Of a stretch of DNA of 20,549 nt, positions 1 to 11,537 are shown piece after piece. The DNA comes from VAZQ01 sp036498625 (lineage in GTDB: Bacteria; Pseudomonadota; Alphaproteobacteria; Rhizobiales; Xanthobacteraceae): contig DASYFD010000116.1 of the NCBI GenBank assembly GCA_036498625.1, positions 1 to 20,549 of the forward strand. The letters are read 5' to 3'. Below the pieces are notes generated by a model. That model saw only the letters and a program-made list of their open reading frames with translations, was not told the DNA's origin and searched no databases. The translations under genes and the position numbers were made by a program. Every line of letters begins with the position of its first letter. Positions within the stretch are counted from its first letter, which is position 1.

Positions 1-1
1 C

Positions 2-3889
<3,888 letters not shown>

Positions 3890-3903
3890 ACGGAAGCAAG
3901 TCC

Positions 3904-5793
3904 ATGACCGCAAATGACAGGGTCAACGTCCTCCTGGTGGATGATCAGCCGGCAAAGCTGTTGTCCTATGAGGTCATCCTGCAGGAGCTCGGCGAGAACC
4001 TGATCAAGACCGCTTCCGCCCGGGAGGCCTTCGAGTTCCTGCTGAAAAACGACGTCGCGGTCGTGTTGGTCGACGTCTGCATGCCGGATCTCGACGGGTT
4101 TCAGCTCGCGGCGATGGTGCGCGAGCATCCGCGCTTCCAGAAGACGGCGATCATCTTCATCTCCGCCATCCATCTGACCGATGTCGACCGGCTGCGCGGC
4201 TACGAGATGGGAGCGGTGGATTATGTTCCGGTTCCGGTCGTGCCTGAGGTTCTACGCGCCAAGGTCAAGGTCTTCGCCGAGCTGTTTCGCAAGACCCGTC
4301 AGCTCGAGCAATTGAATCTCGAGCTCGAGCGGCGCGTCGCGGACCGGACCGCGGAATTGAAATCGTCAACGACGCGCTTGCTGCAGAGCGAGCAGCTGCG
4401 CAGCCTGGCGCTGGCCGCCGGGCAGATGGGGTCCTGGGATTGGGACGCCGAGCGCGGCGAGTTTTTCTGGGACGAAGGGCAGTATCGCATTTTCGGCGTC
4501 GATCCCGGCAGCTTCGCGGTCAAGCCCGACAACGTGCGTGCGCTCATTCACCCGGAGGATTGGCAAAAGCTGCAGGCCGCGCTGGCGAGCGTCACCGAGG
4601 ACGGGCAGACCTTCCAGACCGAGTTTCGGGTCATGCGTCCGAGCGGCGAGACGCGCTGGTGCATCGGCGCGGCCGCGGCCAGCATCGATTCGACCGGCCG
4701 GGTCGTCGGCCTGAGCGGGGTAACCGTCGACATCACCGATCGCAAGAGCGCCGAGGAGCGCCAGACCCTGCTGGTGCGGGAAGTGGATCATCGCGCCCGC
4801 AATGCGCTGGCGGTGGTGCAATCGATCATCCGCCTCACCCGGGCGGAATCCAAGGAAGCCTACGTGGCTGCCGTGGAGGGACGCATCACGGCGCTGTCGC
4901 GGGCCCATGTCTTGTTGTCCCAGTCCCGGTGGCAAGGCGCCAACCTGAGCAGAATTCTCGACGAGGAGCTGGCTCCCTACCGCAGAAGCGAGGTGGAGAA
5001 GATCGTGACGCGGGGCCCGGAAGTCTTTCTCGAGCCGGCGACCGCGCAGATACTGGCTCTCGCATTGCACGAGCTGGCGACCAATGCCGCCAAATACGGC
5101 GCCCTGTCATCGATCCTCGGCAGCGTGCGGCTGTCGTGGGAGCTTTCCCGCGACCGCATGGTGCTGCAGTGGGTCGAGAACGGCGGCCCGCACGTCCAGA
5201 AACCGCGTTCCGAGGGCTATGGCACCCGGGTGATCGGCGCCAGCGTCGAGCGCCAGCTGGATGGCAGGGCAACCTTCGACTGGCACCCGGACGGCTTGCG
5301 CTTCACCATGTCGATTCCGCTGGGTGAAAAGGCCAAGCTGGATGATGCCCCGGCGCATGAGCCGCGCACCCCCGCCGCAGGCAACGGCGCGGCAGGCAAT
5401 GGCGCGGCGCGACCGGTCGCGCGGGGGAATCGCCTGCTGCTGGTCGAGGACGAGGCGCTCACCGGCATGATGATGAGCGACATGCTGACCGAGCTCGGTT
5501 TTGAGGTGATCGGTCCATTCGGTCGCCTGGCGGATGCGATGGCGGCGGTCGGGCGCGAAAACTTTCAGGCGGCGGTGCTCGACGTCAATCTCGACGGCGA
5601 GATGGTGTACCCGGTCGCCGACGCGGTGCTGGCGCTGGGCGTGCCGTTTGTGTTTGTTACCGGATACAGTGCCGAAGGCATCGATCGCCGATTTGCTCAA
5701 ATCCCGGTGCTGCAAAAGCCGATCGAGCGACAAATGCTGCAGAACGTCTTTGTCGACGGCGGCGGGCGCCTCGGGGAAGCCGCCGTGCAATAA
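3904..5793 (+). CDS. Receiver-PAS-HWE histidine kinase-receiver hybrid protein
   Basis: 629 residues. The ATG at 3904 has GGAAG just upstream and lies 14 bp after the preceding stop, so the two genes are probably co-transcribed. Domains: a receiver (residues 6-125, acidic pair D13-D14, phosphoacceptor D57); a coiled-coil linker (about 130-170); a PAS fold (about 180-285); an HWE-family kinase core (about 290-500); and a C-terminal receiver (about 515-620, D560 and K605 present). HWE hallmarks are visible: phospho-acceptor H296 in EVDHRARNALAVVQS, the N-box HELATNAAKYGALS with H389 and N394, and the W-x-E motif at W423-E425. In the first receiver the usual Lys-Pro is Val-Pro (V110-P111), so its output switch may be altered. 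The linker before the last receiver contains a short GNGAA duplication. HWE kinases often act in alphaproteobacterial stress or light signalling; the signal here is unknown. Confidence 0.92.
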   Translation: MTANDRVNVLLVDDQPAKLLSYEVILQELGENLIKTASAREAFEFLLKNDVAVVLVDVCMPDLDGFQLAAMVREHPRFQKTAIIFISAIHLTDVDRLRGYEMGAVDYVPVPVVPEVLRAKVKVFAELFRKTRQLEQLNLELERRVADRTAELKSSTTRLLQSEQLRSLALAAGQMGSWDWDAERGEFFWDEGQYRIFGVDPGSFAVKPDNVRALIHPEDWQKLQAALASVTEDGQTFQTEFRVMRPSGETRWCIGAAAASIDSTGRVVGLSGVTVDITDRKSAEERQTLLVREVDHRARNALAVVQSIIRLTRAESKEAYVAAVEGRITALSRAHVLLSQSRWQGANLSRILDEELAPYRRSEVEKIVTRGPEVFLEPATAQILALALHELATNAAKYGALSSILGSVRLSWELSRDRMVLQWVENGGPHVQKPRSEGYGTRVIGASVERQLDGRATFDWHPDGLRFTMSIPLGEKAKLDDAPAHEPRTPAAGNGAAGNGAARPVARGNRLLLVEDEALTGMMMSDMLTELGFEVIGPFGRLADAMAAVGRENFQAAVLDVNLDGEMVYPVADAVLALGVPFVFVTGYSAEGIDRRFAQIPVLQKPIERQMLQNVFVDGGGRLGEAAVQ

Positions 5794-5838
5794 CGGGCGG
5801 CCCTGATCGACGCCGGTCAAGGCCGCGTTGCGCTGCAG

Positions 5839-6870
5839 TCAGCGCAGGTAGCCGGCCTGGCGGAACCAGGCGATGGCATCCGCTATTCCTTCCCGATAGG
5901 GCCGCGAGGCGTAGCCGAGATCGCGCCGCGCCTTGGCGTCCGAATAGAACATGTGCTGGCGCGCCATCCGCAGGCCGTCCCGGGTGGCGAACGGCTCCCG
6001 CCCGCTCCACCGCGCCCACAGCTCCGCGCCGAGCGCAAACGGATACACGGCCGCGATGGGAAGCCGCAGCCGCGGCGGCTGCCGCCCGACCATGTGGGCG
6101 ATATCCGCCAGCATGGTGCCGAGGTGCACGTTCTCTCCGCCCAGAATATAGCGCTCGCCGATCCGGCCCCGGTGCAGCGCCGCGAGGTGGCCGGCCGCCG
6201 CGTCATCCACGTGCACCAGGTTGAGGCCGGTATCCACGAAGCCGGGCATGCGTCCGCTCGCGGCCTCCACGATGATGCGTCCGGTCGGGGTCGGCTTGAC
6301 GTCGCGGGGCCCGATCGGGGTCGACGGGTTGACGATCACCGCCGGCAATCCGGCCCGCCGGACCATGTCGTCGACCAGGCGCTCGGCCATCACCTTGCTC
6401 TTCTTGTAGGCGCCGACCGCCTTGGCGGCCGCAAGCGGCCGGGTCTCGTCCGCAGGCTCGCCCTCCTGCAGCCCGATGGTCGCCACACTGCTGGTATAGA
6501 CGATGCGCTCGACGCCGGCCCGCAACGCCTCCTCCATCAAGGTCCCGGTGCCCTCCACGTTGGTGCGCAGGATGTCTTCGGGAAAAGGGGCCCAAAGCCG
6601 ATAATCGGCGGCCGCATGGACGAGATGGCGCACGCCGCGCAATGCGGAGGTGATGGATTCGCGGTCGCAGAGATCGCCGAGCACGACTTCGTCGTCGCGG
6701 TGGATATTGGTGCGCGGGCTCGACGGACGGATCAGCACGCGAACCTTGTATCCGGCCGCGCGGGCGCTCTCTGCAATCGCCGCGCCCAGAAAGCCGCTGG
6801 CGCCGGTAACCAGGATCAGGTCGCCACGACCACTGAGGTCGCCGCGACCGCCGGTATCGAGTTCCGCCAT
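5839..6870 (-). CDS. hpnA: Hopanoid-associated sugar epimerase (extended SDR family)
   Basis: 343 residues. The NAD(P)-binding motif is VTGASGFLG (G23, G26, G29), the active-site motif is Y155-x-x-x-K159, and the likely catalytic Ser lies in YTSS at 127-128. This is an atypical/extended short-chain dehydrogenase fold of the NAD-dependent epimerase type, and the length matches HpnA (about 330-340). Assignment to HpnA rests on the overall sequence and on the divergent hpnG neighbour. HpnA is found in hopanoid loci and is thought to modify the sugar-derived side chain, though its exact reaction is unsettled. The ATG at 6870 is the only plausible start. The N-terminus carries a duplicated GRGDL hexad (residues 8-19) that sets the Rossmann motif further in than usual. 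A general NDP-sugar epimerase or dihydroflavonol-reductase-like enzyme is the alternative. Confidence 0.85.
   Translation of the reverse strand: MAELDTGGRGDLSGRGDLILVTGASGFLGAAIAESARAAGYKVRVLIRPSSPRTNIHRDDEVVLGDLCDRESITSALRGVRHLVHAAADYRLWAPFPEDILRTNVEGTGTLMEEALRAGVERIVYTSSVATIGLQEGEPADETRPLAAAKAVGAYKKSKVMAERLVDDMVRRAGLPAVIVNPSTPIGPRDVKPTPTGRIIVEAASGRMPGFVDTGLNLVHVDDAAAGHLAALHRGRIGERYILGGENVHLGTMLADIAHMVGRQPPRLRLPIAAVYPFALGAELWARWSGREPFATRDGLRMARQHMFYSDAKARRDLGYASRPYREGIADAIAWFRQAGYLR
6818..6849 (-). repeat. hpnA: 18-bp tandem duplication in the hpnA N-terminus
   Basis: A 14-bp block at 6818-6831 recurs at 6836-6849 with one mismatch. The 18-bp period encodes two GRGDL-x hexads just before the Rossmann strand. 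It is in frame and so only lengthens the N-terminal tail. Confidence 0.7.
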
Positions 6871-7043
6871 CTGCGAGGACCTGACATGTGACCGCGGGAT
6901 TGAAACCCGATTGCACTTTTCGGCAAAATGCGTCTACTGCCATTTAAGGGGGAAAGCTTCGATTCATCGACGGGGCTTGGCACGAGAAATGCTTCGTCGA
7001 GGAGACGGGGGACGTTCCGAAGTGAAGGGATTGGGCGGAAGCG

Positions 7044-7736
7044 ATGAGGAGCGGTGACCAATTGATCGCCGTCGTGGGTTTGGCGTTCGAGGCTCGGATC
7101 GCCGCAGGGCCGGGGGTGCGGGTTATCTGCAGCGGCAATGGCAAGGATCTGGCGGCCTCGCTGTCGCGGGCCATTGCGGAGGGCGCCACCGGGGTCATGA
7201 GTTTCGGCGTGGCGGGCGGACTGTCGCCGGATCTCGCGCCCGGAACCTGCATCATCGGATCGGCGATCCTGTTCGAGACCGATCGGATGAATCGGATAAA
7301 CACCGATCATGACTGGTCGCAAAAGCTGCTGCAGACGATACCCGGCGCGATTCGCGGCCTGCTGTTCGGCGTGCCGGGCCCGGTGACCCATCCGCAGGCC
7401 AAGGCCGCGCTCTACCGGAAAACGGGCGCCATCGCGGTCGACATGGAATCCCACATCGTGGGCGGGGTGGCGGCGGCCCATGGTCTTCCCATGGCGGCCA
7501 TCCGGGTCATCGCCGATCCGGCCGCCCGCGCGATCCCGGCGTCCGCCCTTGCTGCCATGCGTCCGAACGGGACCACCGACATCGCCGCGATGATCTGGTC
7601 CATGCTGCGGCGGCCGGGCGACCTGCCCGCGGTGGTGCGCACCGCGCTCGACGCGCGCGCCGCGCGCGCCACGCTGCTTCGCGGCCGGCAATTGCTGGCG
7701 CCCGGTCTCGGCGCCACCGCCTTTCAGAAGGCTTGA
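7044..7736 (+). CDS. hpnG: Adenosylhopane nucleosidase / hopanoid-associated phosphorylase
   Basis: 230 residues with a nucleoside-phosphorylase (PNP/UDP family) fold. Seen: a SFGVAGGL glycine loop, a FETDRMN segment and the family signature VDMESH, where the Glu contacts the ribose. HpnG acts on adenosylhopane, made by the radical-SAM enzyme HpnH, and removes adenine on the way to ribosylhopane. The protein is cytosolic, with no signal peptide. The ATG at 7044 follows a purine-rich GGGCGGAAGCG stretch. The gene runs divergently from hpnA across 173 bp, which supports the hopanoid assignment over a general MTA/SAH nucleosidase. The rest of the hopanoid operon is not in this window. It converges on the GGDEF gene with a 44-bp gap and no obvious terminator. 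Confidence 0.85.
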   Translation: MRSGDQLIAVVGLAFEARIAAGPGVRVICSGNGKDLAASLSRAIAEGATGVMSFGVAGGLSPDLAPGTCIIGSAILFETDRMNRINTDHDWSQKLLQTIPGAIRGLLFGVPGPVTHPQAKAALYRKTGAIAVDMESHIVGGVAAAHGLPMAAIRVIADPAARAIPASALAAMRPNGTTDIAAMIWSMLRRPGDLPAVVRTALDARAARATLLRGRQLLAPGLGATAFQKA

Positions 7737-7780
7737 GGCGGTCGCGTTCCCGAATTTGCTTCAGTGCATCCGGTGGCGTT

Positions 7781-8809
7781 CTAGGCGGTCCGCGCCAGCC
7801 ATTGCGGCTCGGCGCCGGACAGCTCGATCGGCAGCGGCGCCGGTTTGCCCGATGGGGCGTGCGGCACGGTGGTAAACCGGCCTGCAGGCAACGGCTGGGC
7901 AAACAGGGAAGCCTGCGGATCGGGGCTGGTGAGCGCCCCCCGGGCCGCAACCACGCGGTTGCGACCGCCGGCCTTGGCTTCATAGAGCGCGGCGTCGGCG
8001 CGCTTGAGCAGCTGGTCGATGTTTTCCCCTTCCTCCCATTCGGCGACGCCGAAGCTGCAGGTCAGGGCCAGCTTGCCTCGGTCGGTGTCGAACGTCAGCG
8101 CGGCCATCGCGGCGCGCAGGTCTTCGGCGAGATCGAGGCCGGCTTCGAGCTTCGTCTCTTCGAGCAGGATCGCGAACTCCTCGCCGCCGAGACGCCCGAC
8201 CGTCATGCTGTCGCTGGCCGCCACGCGCGAGACGTCGCGCAGGACCAGATCGCCGACATCGTGCCCGTAGGTGTCGTTGACGCGCTTGAAATGATCCATG
8301 TCGAACAGGATCGCGGCCGGCCGGCTGGCGGCGCTCGCCCGCACGATCGCCTGATGCGCCTTCTCGAAAAACGCCCGGCGGTTGAACAGGCCGGTCAGCG
8401 GATCGATCATCGCCAGCCGGATGAGCTCGCGCTGGAGGCGAATGAGCCGTTCGGCCGAGCGCAGCCGCGCATACAGCTCCTCTTCGACCGGAGGTTTCCC
8501 GATGAATTCATCGGCGCCGCCGTCGAGCGCATTGATGAAATGTCTCTTGTCCGAGTTGGAGGACATCAGGATGATGTAGATCGCGCGGTCGTGTCCCGAC
8601 AGCAGCCGCGTTTCCCAGCACAGCTCGATGCCGGACATGCTGGTCAGCTCGGCGCTTGCGATCAGCGCGCTGACCCCCGGATTCGATTTGATATGGGTGA
8701 GCGCCTCCGGTCCATCGACGAATGTACTTACCTCATGATTGTCCCGCGCTAGCATGCGCGACACGGCTTTCAGCACCGTGCGGCTGGGATCGACCACGAC
8801 GACACGCAT
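7781..8809 (-). CDS. Response-regulator-like diguanylate cyclase with degenerate receiver (PleD-like)
   Basis: 342 residues. I chose the ATG at 8809 because the protein then begins with the first receiver strand (MRVVVVDPSR) and GAAGG lies about 10 nt upstream; an in-frame GTG at 8839 is the alternative. Residues 1-120 form a receiver fold, but the phosphoacceptor position is Ser52 in ASAELTSMSG instead of Asp, and the acidic pair is reduced to D7. K105 of the Lys-Pro motif is kept. Residues about 130-300 form a GGDEF domain with DPLTGLFNRR, DMDHFKRVNDTYGH and the active motif GGEEF (208-212), so cyclic-di-GMP synthesis is expected. The RxxD inhibitory site expected before GGEEF is not seen. 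The C-terminal 50 residues are low-complexity and Pro-rich. The receiver probably serves dimerisation or partner binding, not phospho-signalling. Confidence 0.92.
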   Translation of the reverse strand: MRVVVVDPSRTVLKAVSRMLARDNHEVSTFVDGPEALTHIKSNPGVSALIASAELTSMSGIELCWETRLLSGHDRAIYIILMSSNSDKRHFINALDGGADEFIGKPPVEEELYARLRSAERLIRLQRELIRLAMIDPLTGLFNRRAFFEKAHQAIVRASAASRPAAILFDMDHFKRVNDTYGHDVGDLVLRDVSRVAASDSMTVGRLGGEEFAILLEETKLEAGLDLAEDLRAAMAALTFDTDRGKLALTCSFGVAEWEEGENIDQLLKRADAALYEAKAGGRNRVVAARGALTSPDPQASLFAQPLPAGRFTTVPHAPSGKPAPLPIELSGAEPQWLARTA

Positions 8810-8986
8810 GAGATGAACCTTCGGGACTTTCGGCGGCACCGTAGCGCACGACCGATAATCAAATGCTAAGACCTCCGGCCCGGCGCCCTAAAATCCGGAA
8901 TGCGCGGGACGGGATCCGCCTTGCGGCGAGACCTTTTGGCCAACGTGGTGAACCGGCGATAACCAATTCCCGGCTCGAGGCCGCGA

Positions 8987-9976
8987 TCATTCATCGGCCT
9001 TGATGTTGTTATCGCGCACCACGGCGCCCCAGATGCGCGCCTGCTCGGCGGCGAAGCTGCGCAATTCCTCCGGCCCGGAGAGCACCAGGTTCATCTGCTG
9101 CGTCTCGGAGAGCTGCCTGGCGACCCGCTCTTCCCGCAGGCTTTCCACCAGGGCGGCGCGGAAGCGCTCGATGATGGGCTTGGGGGTGCCGGCTGGCGCA
9201 AAAAATCCCCACCAGGAGCTCGCCTGCGCCCCCGGATAGCCGCTCTCCGCGATGGTCAGAACGTCCGGCAGGGCGCGCAGGCGGGTCTTGCCCAGCTGGC
9301 AGACCGGCCGGATCGCGCCGGCCGCGATCTGCGGTATGAGCAACGCGGCGCTGGCGATGATCAGATCCACATGACCCGCGACCGCGTCATTGAGCGCCGG
9401 TCCGCCGCCCCGATAGGGCACGTGGATGAGCTCGACGCCGGCCTGCTTGCCGAACAGCTCGAGCGCCAGGTGACCGATGCTGCCGCTGCCGACCGAGGCA
9501 TAGCTGATGCTGCCGGGCTTTTCCTTGGCGGCGCGGATCAGCTCGCCGAGATTGGTGTACGGACGCGACGGGTGCCGCGCCACCACGTAGGGAGCGGTGG
9601 CGATCAGGGAGACCGGGTCCAGATCCTTGTCGTTGTCGAAGGGAAAGTTCGGCAACAGGCTCGGATTGACCGCGTGGGTATCGAACACGACCAGCCAGGT
9701 ATTGCCGTCGGGCGGCGACTTCGCCACCGCGGCGCTGCCGGTGCTGCCGGAGGCGCCCGAGCGGTTCTCAACCACGATCGTCACGCCCAGTCGCTGTCCC
9801 AGCCCGGCCTGCGCCAGCCGCGCGACGGCGTCCACCGAGCCGCCCGGTGGGAACGGAACGATGATCCGGATCGGCCCCGACGGCCAGCTCTGGGTCTGCG
9901 CCGAAAGCGGCGCCGGGGCGGAAAGCGGCGCGAGCGCGGCGGCGAGCACCACGGAACGTCTGGTCAATCCCGGCAT
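8987..9976 (-). CDS. Tripartite tricarboxylate transporter receptor (TctC/Bug family) periplasmic binding protein
   Basis: 329 residues. The ATG at 9976 has GGGGAGG about 8 nt upstream. The N-terminus has a signal peptide with paired arginines (LTRRSVVLAAALAPL), so Tat or Sec export is possible; cleavage probably falls near the SAQ at about 30. Mature-protein family motifs are present: IIVPFPPGGSVD, VVENRSGASG, YASVGSGSIGH, VPYRGGGPALND and WWGFFAPAGTP. Bug proteins bind small carboxylates in the periplasm, often for TctAB transporters, but no TctA or TctB gene is near, so this is an orphan receptor, as most Bug proteins are. It lies 35 bp downstream of the histidine phosphatase gene on the same strand and may share its transcript. 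The ligand cannot be read from the sequence. Confidence 0.9.
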   Translation of the reverse strand: MPGLTRRSVVLAAALAPLSAPAPLSAQTQSWPSGPIRIIVPFPPGGSVDAVARLAQAGLGQRLGVTIVVENRSGASGSTGSAAVAKSPPDGNTWLVVFDTHAVNPSLLPNFPFDNDKDLDPVSLIATAPYVVARHPSRPYTNLGELIRAAKEKPGSISYASVGSGSIGHLALELFGKQAGVELIHVPYRGGGPALNDAVAGHVDLIIASAALLIPQIAAGAIRPVCQLGKTRLRALPDVLTIAESGYPGAQASSWWGFFAPAGTPKPIIERFRAALVESLREERVARQLSETQQMNLVLSGPEELRSFAAEQARIWGAVVRDNNIKADE

Positions 9977-10011
9977 TGCGCGCCTCCCCGCCTGGTTCAC
10001 TTTTCGCCGGC

Positions 10012-10638
10012 TCACAGCGACGGCCACTGGCCGGCAAAAATTCTGGCGATCAGACGGGCGCGCCCTTGCGGGTCCGGCTTGACGATCACGGCATCGCCGA
10101 ATTCGATCTCCACCCCGAGTGCGGCTTTGACATTGGGAAAGTGCGTGATCACGATCGTATTGGTCGACGGCTCGGGCGCGGTTGCGACCAACTTCTTCAT
10201 GGTCTCGACGCGCTGCCGCCACGGCAACGGGGTGGGCGCGCCCGCCACCGGAACAAAGTTCGGAAGCAGCAGGGCGTCGGAAACCTCCACCTGCCCGAAC
10301 GCAAGCCGCGCCATCTCGATCGCCCGGCAGTAGCCGCTGGCCAGCACTTTCCCGACCGGGATGCCGGCGGACCCGAACGCCCGGCCGACGGCACGCGCCT
10401 GCTCCTGGCCTTCCGGACTCAGCATGGCCTGGTCGGCGCAGTTGGCAAGGTCGAGCGGGGACTTGTCTTCCGAACCCGCGGGGCCGGCATCGGTTTTCCC
10501 ATGGCGGAAAACCACCACGAAGCCGCCGTGCTTCAAATCATCGAAAGCCGCCTGCGTGAGATCCTGCGCGGATGGCCGTGCGATCGGCGCCGCGAATGCG
10601 ATTGCGGCAAGCGCGAGCAACAGGAAACCACGTCTCAT
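10012..10638 (-). CDS. Exported histidine phosphatase family protein
   Basis: 208 residues. The ATG at 10638 follows AGAGGAG at good spacing. It has a Sec-type signal peptide (MRRGFLLLALAAIAFAAPIA, cleavage near residue 24). The branch-1 histidine phosphatase signature is visible: R45-H46-G47 in VVFRHGKTD, R105 in SGYCRAIEMA, and the second catalytic His H166 in IVITHFPN. The predicted chemistry is phosphoryl transfer through phospho-H46 in the periplasm. The substrate is unknown; this exported subgroup is poorly characterised and unlike cytosolic phosphoglycerate mutase. It is first in a likely two-gene transcript with the Bug receptor. Confidence 0.9.
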   Translation of the reverse strand: MRRGFLLLALAAIAFAAPIARPSAQDLTQAAFDDLKHGGFVVVFRHGKTDAGPAGSEDKSPLDLANCADQAMLSPEGQEQARAVGRAFGSAGIPVGKVLASGYCRAIEMARLAFGQVEVSDALLLPNFVPVAGAPTPLPWRQRVETMKKLVATAPEPSTNTIVITHFPNVKAALGVEIEFGDAVIVKPDPQGRARLIARIFAGQWPSL

Positions 10639-10707
10639 GGCGGCTCTCCTCTGGCGAGGGCGGATTGGGCATTATATGCAGTCCGCGGCGAATTTGGAGT
10701 AGCTCTG

Positions 10708-10783
10708 CCGTAGCCCGCATGGAGCGCCAGCGCAATGCGGGAGCGGCGTTCCCGGAACACGTTGCGCTCCATCCGGGTTACGG
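10708..10783. repeat. REP/BIME-like palindromic element
   Basis: The outer arms at 10708-10727 and 10764-10783 are complementary apart from two mismatches. Inside are two smaller hairpins: CCCGCAT (10714-10720) with ATGCGGG (10735-10741), and CCCGGA (10751-10756) with TCCGGG (10772-10777). The double-hairpin build is typical of paired REP sequences. A related arm lies at 20510-20542. The element ends 14 bp before the acetyltransferase start. Confidence 0.8.
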
Positions 10784-10797
10784 CGCATGGAAACGAG

Positions 10798-11235
10798 ATG
10801 ACTGGCGAACAGATCCTCGAGGTCGCATTCGAATCCGATCTGATGCGCGGTGCATTGGCGGTGCGCTTCGAGGTATTCGTGGACGAGCAGGGGGTGCCGC
10901 GCGAGCTGGAGCTGGACGAATACGATCCCGGCGCCACCCATCTGGTCGCCGTCCGGGATCATCGGGTCATCGGGACGCTTCGCCTGCTGGAGCACGGCGG
11001 AGCCGCCAAGATCGGGCGCGTCGCGGTGCGTGTCGCGGCGCGCGGCACCGGCGTGGGGGCCCGGCTGATGGAGCACGCCGAGGGGCTCGCTTCGGAGCGC
11101 GGCTTTACCGAGATCATCCTGCACGCCCAGGTCACGGTGGCCGGCTTCTATCGGCGGCTGGGTTATGTCGAGGAAGGCGACGTGTTCGACGAGGCCGGCA
11201 TTCCGCATATCGCCATGCGGAAAAAGCTTCGGTGA
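10798..11235 (+). CDS. GNAT family N-acetyltransferase (ElaA/YjcF-like)
   Basis: 145 residues from the ATG at 10798. A longer in-frame start at 10735 lies inside the REP-like palindrome and adds a basic tail unlike the family, so I reject it. The ribosome site is weak (GGAAACGAG). The N-terminal block VRFEVFVDEQGVPRE followed by DEYDPGATHL is the hallmark of the ElaA/YjcF branch. Motif A, the acetyl-CoA pyrophosphate loop, is RGTGVG at residues 82-87, preceded by the strand IGRVAVRV. Motif B is in FYRRLGYVEEGDVFDEAGIPH. The protein is cytosolic and its acceptor is unknown. It converges with the lipoprotein gene 13 bp away. Confidence 0.9.
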   Translation: MTGEQILEVAFESDLMRGALAVRFEVFVDEQGVPRELELDEYDPGATHLVAVRDHRVIGTLRLLEHGGAAKIGRVAVRVAARGTGVGARLMEHAEGLASERGFTEIILHAQVTVAGFYRRLGYVEEGDVFDEAGIPHIAMRKKLR

Positions 11236-11248
11236 CGGCGGGGCCGCG

Positions 11249-11467
11249 TCAGTACTGCTTCAGGAACCGGTAGCCCTTGGCCTTCATGCAGCGTTTGACC
11301 GCGTTGTCCCAGAACGCGGCGTCGGTGGCGACCGCGTTGCACTGCGCGAGATCACGCGAAAACTTCGGCGTCGGCACCGCCTCAAGGCTCACCACGTCGG
11401 GCACGCAGCCGCCGAGGCCGGCCGCCGCGCCGAGCATCAGGACGACTGTAACGGCTGGAATCCGCAT
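11249..11467 (-). CDS. Small putative lipoprotein
   Basis: 72 residues. The ATG at 11467 has GGGGGAAG just upstream. A short hydrophobic signal leads to the lipobox LGGC with the lipidated Cys at residue 21, leaving a mature chain of about 52 residues. Two further Cys, in AQCNAV and KRCMKAKGY, could form one disulfide; such paired Cys are common in small periplasmic lipoproteins. I do not recognise a named family. It lies 70 bp downstream of the acyl-CoA synthetase on the same strand, with no terminator seen between them, so read-through is possible. I judge it real because signal, lipobox and ribosome site all agree. Confidence 0.75.
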   Translation of the reverse strand: MRIPAVTVVLMLGAAAGLGGCVPDVVSLEAVPTPKFSRDLAQCNAVATDAAFWDNAVKRCMKAKGYRFLKQY

Positions 11468-11537
11468 GGCTTCCCCCAAACCCCGCGCCATCATCCGACA
11501 ACCCCGCCCGGAACGCAATGACCGCTCAGCTCGCGGC

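Noticed and set aside
10735..10797. N-terminal extension of the GNAT gene
   Set aside because: The extra codons lie largely inside the REP-like palindrome and encode a basic tail absent from the family; the ATG at 10798 starts the GNAT fold cleanly.
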